Shown here piece by piece: positions 60,430-64,000 of a stretch of 64,000 nt of DNA. Position 1 is the stretch's first letter. Every line of letters begins with the position of its first letter. The DNA comes from Heterobilharzia americana (lineage: Eukaryota > Platyhelminthes > Trematoda > Strigeidida > Schistosomatidae), in contig CALYCZ020000351.1 of assembly GCA_944470555.2 (NCBI GenBank), positions 1 through 64,000 of the forward strand, given 5' to 3'. The notes under the pieces were generated by a model. The model was not told the origin of the DNA. It worked only from the letters and a program-made list of their open reading frames with translations, and did no database searches. The translations under genes and the position numbers were made by a program.

Positions 60430-60973
60430 ACCTTTTGAAATAAGAAATTTAGACATCATCCTGACTATCTGAGATTGCTGGATTCGATTAAGCGTCCACC
60501 GAGTTTCCAACCGGATGCTCTACCAACTGAATAATGATGTTCCACTCCTGACCGGATTTTTTAAATTTCATTTCAATGACAGTTGAGATTTCGCTTGACT
60601 AGCATGTGAATTCGTGACATCTTACTACCAGTTGATTATATTCACACTGTCTGCCCACTAGTCAGGACTTCTCATCTCCATCGGAATCTAACTGAATTAG
60701 AGAGGTGGGAAAGCATCATCATGATGATTATTTGACTATCTGAGTGATATGGACGTGGTTTAGCAGACTAGTATTACTGATACAGGGTGGTGACTGAAGC
60801 TGAAATGAACCGTGGTCGGATTCGAACCAGCAACTATCGGCTGTCCAACCCGATACTCTATCGACTGAGCTACGAGGTCCACCTCTGCAACTCAGATTTC
60901 GACTGAAATGAGAACTCCTAACTGTGAGCATCGGGTCGTAAACTGGATGGTTGCTGGTCCGAATCCGACTGCG
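60430..60973 (-). repeat. SINE-like dimer, tRNA-derived, ~336-bp period
   Basis: The CCGGATGCTCTACCAACTGA-type segment starts at 60512 and recurs as CCCGATACTCTATCGACTGA at 60848, 336 bases later. Each is part of a tRNA-like head on the minus strand, and the body between them matches the 39639-39990 unit. The right end is cut by the segmental duplication at 60974. Confidence 0.7.
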
Positions 60974-62930
60974 GCTTGTCTATACAGTAGGAAATTTTTT
61001 TGTCATGTAAGCTACATTGTGTTTGTGTATTTGTGTGGTGTATTCAGTGCTTTTGCGTTGTCAATTATCCCATCTTAGACATGCTAGTCGTGGGAGGCTG
61101 ATTCCAGTGTAAGTGAATGAGGATTGGAGGGGAGTGAGTTGCAGACTATAATTTGTAGTCAGTTTGAGGTTGAGAGCTGTCAGCTGAGTGCTTGACTGGG
61201 TGTATATCAGAAGTTAAAATTGTTTGAAAGCAGATTTTACCTCTGACCCATAATGCACTGAGTAATTGTTTTTATTGGTAACTTTGCACCTACTTAATGT
61301 GTGATGAGACAGAGTAGCCAGTGGATAAATTTTCTGCCCACACATTGATACTGAATAGGAAATAGGTGTGGGTGATTGTTGGAGTGAGACTGTGACTGTG
61401 AAGCAGTGGGTAGTGAGTTTGAAGATCGGTTGGCCTATCAAGGCTTCGATAGTCAGGTGGTAGTATAATTTTAGTTCTCATACAATGGGTGTAGTTCATT
61501 GCCTACTACATACAGACAAGATTGTGCACAAGTTTGGTGAATGTATTTCATTTGATTTCGGTTTAAGTATTCAAGATAAGGATTGCAACTTCGGAGTAGA
61601 AGCTCAGTTTGCTTTTCAGTTAACCCCTGTTCAGGTTCTCGTTGAAGTGGACATTTGAAATGAAGGCAAAGCCAATGAGATGACAGTTAGACATTCACAA
61701 TTATTGGTGTATGCACACACATGACCATCATCGGTGATGTGGTTGTACATTAGTTTTAGTAAAAGGAGTAAGCAGTCATGTAGTAGCAGTAGGCCAATAT
61801 GCACATGCAATATAGTTGTACAACTAGGCATTTTTATTTTCAGTTAAACACTGATAATAACAATAACAACTTTCTAAAAGTACTTTTTAATATTTTTAAT
61901 CAAGTCGTTGTATGGATGCATAACCTTAGCTAAGCACCATCAAGTACTGATATATTGACCAATACACCTGATTGTGTGTATAACCTATTGACTAGGAAAT
62001 GAATTTACACTGAATATGTGTAAAAATGAGGCTTATTGTTCATGATTCGGTAAGAGTTTACCTTGTTACCTTGTTGTATGAGTTTGTGGCGTCTTCAAAT
62101 AACCTGAAGTGGTTTATATCAAGTTGAAGTGTGAAATATGTTGAGAGTGTTCACCTAATCATCAGTCAGTTTTCCTAATCTGAAATATTTTAAAATGTAT
62201 GAGAGACAGAATTAGTTGTCCAACTCAATATTCTTTTAAGATTGGAGTATAGAGGTGAGTTAGGTTGTGTTACAGGAGTTCACCTCTTTCTTCTCTCTCT
62301 CTCTCTGAATCTGCACTAACTTTTCAATAAATTAATAATAAACTTATAAGTAATAATTCAGTTATAATAATTTTAATCTTCTGATTGTCGGATGTCTACG
62401 ACAGTAGTTGACCTAACATCAAAGGCTAATTAGATAAGAATCATGACTATGGAAGTGGAATCACTTGGCATTCCACAAAAGTCGATATTGAAGTAATGTA
62501 TTAAAAAGGATAAAAAAGATTAAATTTGAAGAGAGATTGTTTTCGTTTTGTTACATTCCTTTTTTTCTTATATCTGTCTCATTGTAAAGGTGAAGCTTCT
62601 TTTTAATTAGCTGTGATAGTAGTAGTAGTATTTGTGGTAGATGAAGAGAGTTATTTGTCGGGAGAGTAGATAAACTATTTCAATAGATCTGAAGTAATTG
62701 TGAAATTGATTAGAGTCTGCATTGTTTTGTACACCCACGCAGCGTCTAAGACACAAGGAGTGACTTTCTCTTTCGTGTATATATGCACATAATGTCAAGA
62801 TAAATAAATATCTGCTTTGTGTGATGTGCTCGACTGGGTTTTGCCAAGTTATGGTGTCTGTAGGGTCACTGTGATATCCGATTGTCTATTGAGTGTGGCA
62901 TGTAGTGCATAGTAGTTGTGTTTGTCCTAC

Positions 62931-63360
62931 TGTATGACTGTGATTCATGGCGTTTGAAGATGGAAGAGATGAGAAGGCTTCTGGTAATTGACCAGTGTTG
63001 CCTTCTTGGTGTATAGGTCATATTCCATGATGTCAGAATGTGAGTAACGTGAAGGTTAGGCGTTGAGTTTTAGAGAGTGAGAAGAGGTAAGTCAGTTGAT
63101 GAGGTTGTGAAGCTTGATGGATTGAGATGGCTGGGTAACTGGTAGATGAGTAACATGTGCCTAGGGCTTTCTGCCTGTTCACACAATGTTGGCCGCAGTA
63201 GGTTCATACTGGGAAGAGCTTAAGGTGGCCAGACTAAAACATGAAATCAATGTATAAAGTGTCTAGCTGTTGGTATGAGCCATGAGGGACGATGCAGACT
63301 AGGTGGTTGGGATCGGCGGGATAAAACCCACCTCCAGTGTTTGGAGACTGTAAGCAATAT
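62931..63360 (+). mobile_element. RTE-A 3' fragment, second copy
   Basis: Copy of 7055-7485 carried along in the segmental duplication. Confidence 0.8.
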
Positions 63361-63910
63361 GTGGATGTATATGAATTGGTGGTTAACTAGAGTGTAGTAT
63401 GTCAAGGAAGCTGGAGATTATGATTAACTGGTCTGATGGACTGTTTATGATAAACAAACAAAGAGGATGATTGGCATTCTACAATATGGCTAAGTTGTCA
63501 GGCGACAATTCGACTCACAATTGAGGGCTATATAATGTTTCTAGGTTTAATTATTGAAATGAAACTAGTTGTTTATCTGACTATAAGCCTTATGGTGAAT
63601 ATATTCCGAGACTTTTCATAGGAAATCCTACTTCACAATTCCCACATATTCCGGAACAAAGGTGTCAGTGTTGTATACTACACATTGAATTTATCCTGAA
63701 GTGTTTACATGGCTCATTAGTTTTGCAGTAGATAAGAATGAGTTATCTTGTTGGCGGAGACTTGTGTTCAAACTACACTTTGATTTGATTGTGCATACGG
63801 TTTACTTATGTGAAAACGTTGGACGGATAGATGCTTCGTATCTTCGGGCACTTTCATATACTGTTGATGAACAGAATATAGTTAACATTATTTTCTTGTT
63901 TATTTTATAG

Positions 63911-64000
63911 GTCAGAGAATAAATGATTGTTTCCCACCAGCAGTCCGACGTTGGGTCGGTATTTTTATTGCAATTTTCGATGTATTTCTCTTCGGTGGTT
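63911..64000 (+). CDS. SLC43-like transporter, start of a second copy (partial exon)
   Basis: These are the first 90 bases of the SLC43 exon, with the same acceptor TTTATTTTATAG ending at 63910. The window ends inside helix 1. Whether a complete second gene follows cannot be seen here. Confidence 0.7.

Larger units (their letters stand above)
60974..64000 (+). repeat. segmental duplication, copy 2 (partner 5099-8125)
   Basis: It is a direct copy of 5099-8125 at about 99.8% identity by eye. It starts immediately after GGTCCGAATCCGACTGCG in a SINE and continues past the window end. Confidence 0.95.

Overview
This window looks like repeat-rich nuclear DNA from a schistosome blood fluke (Schistosoma or a close relative). 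The evidence is AT-rich sequence, several RTE-clade non-LTR retrotransposons of the SR2/SjR2 type, many Penelope-like element (PLE) fragments, tRNA-derived SINE-like units with a period near 336 bp, and two sequences with the secondary structure of the schistosome hammerhead ribozyme. The genus is inferred from these families; no species-diagnostic sequence is visible.

Only one host gene is clear. It is a plus-strand SLC43-like (LAT3/LAT4-type) membrane transporter made of an exon at 8036-8712, a 5.8-kb intron, and a last exon at 14562-15326 with a nearby AATAAA. Any exon carrying its start codon was not found. The intron holds an antisense RTE element (called RTE-B here), into which a 3.9-kb RTE element of another lineage (RTE-A) has inserted, leaving a clean target-site duplication. 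The last ~3 kb of the window (60974-64000) is an almost perfect direct copy of 5099-8125. It includes the start of the same SLC43 exon, so a second copy of the gene probably begins there.

Layout: 1-5098 is mostly featureless, with one CR1-like LINE fragment. 5099-15360 holds the duplicated segment and the SLC43 gene. 15400-24905 has degraded RTE-A, Ty3/gypsy and antisense PLE remnants and two solo LTRs with target-site duplications. 25440-35740 has PLE and RTE-B mosaics, a hammerhead-bearing repeat and SINE units. 36462-38378 is an uninterrupted array of 639 AGT triplets. 38379-48950 has more PLE, RTE and SINE fragments. 49284-52500 is a full-length RTE-B with an intact 1045-codon ORF. 52514-60973 has further RTE-B and PLE fragments, the inverted partner of the hammerhead repeat, tRNA-like units and a SINE dimer.

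The genes do not form a pathway. RTE-B appears to be the parent of most LINE debris here. PLE fragments provide GIY-YIG endonuclease and reverse transcriptase remnants. Several long inverted pairs (26920-27800 with 40980-41840; 29401-30946 with 53554-55061; 35313-35600 with 43500-43795) show that blocks containing more than one element were duplicated and inverted. RTE-A and RTE-B are labels used only in this annotation. All similarity statements come from reading the sequence and from family knowledge; no database search was run.
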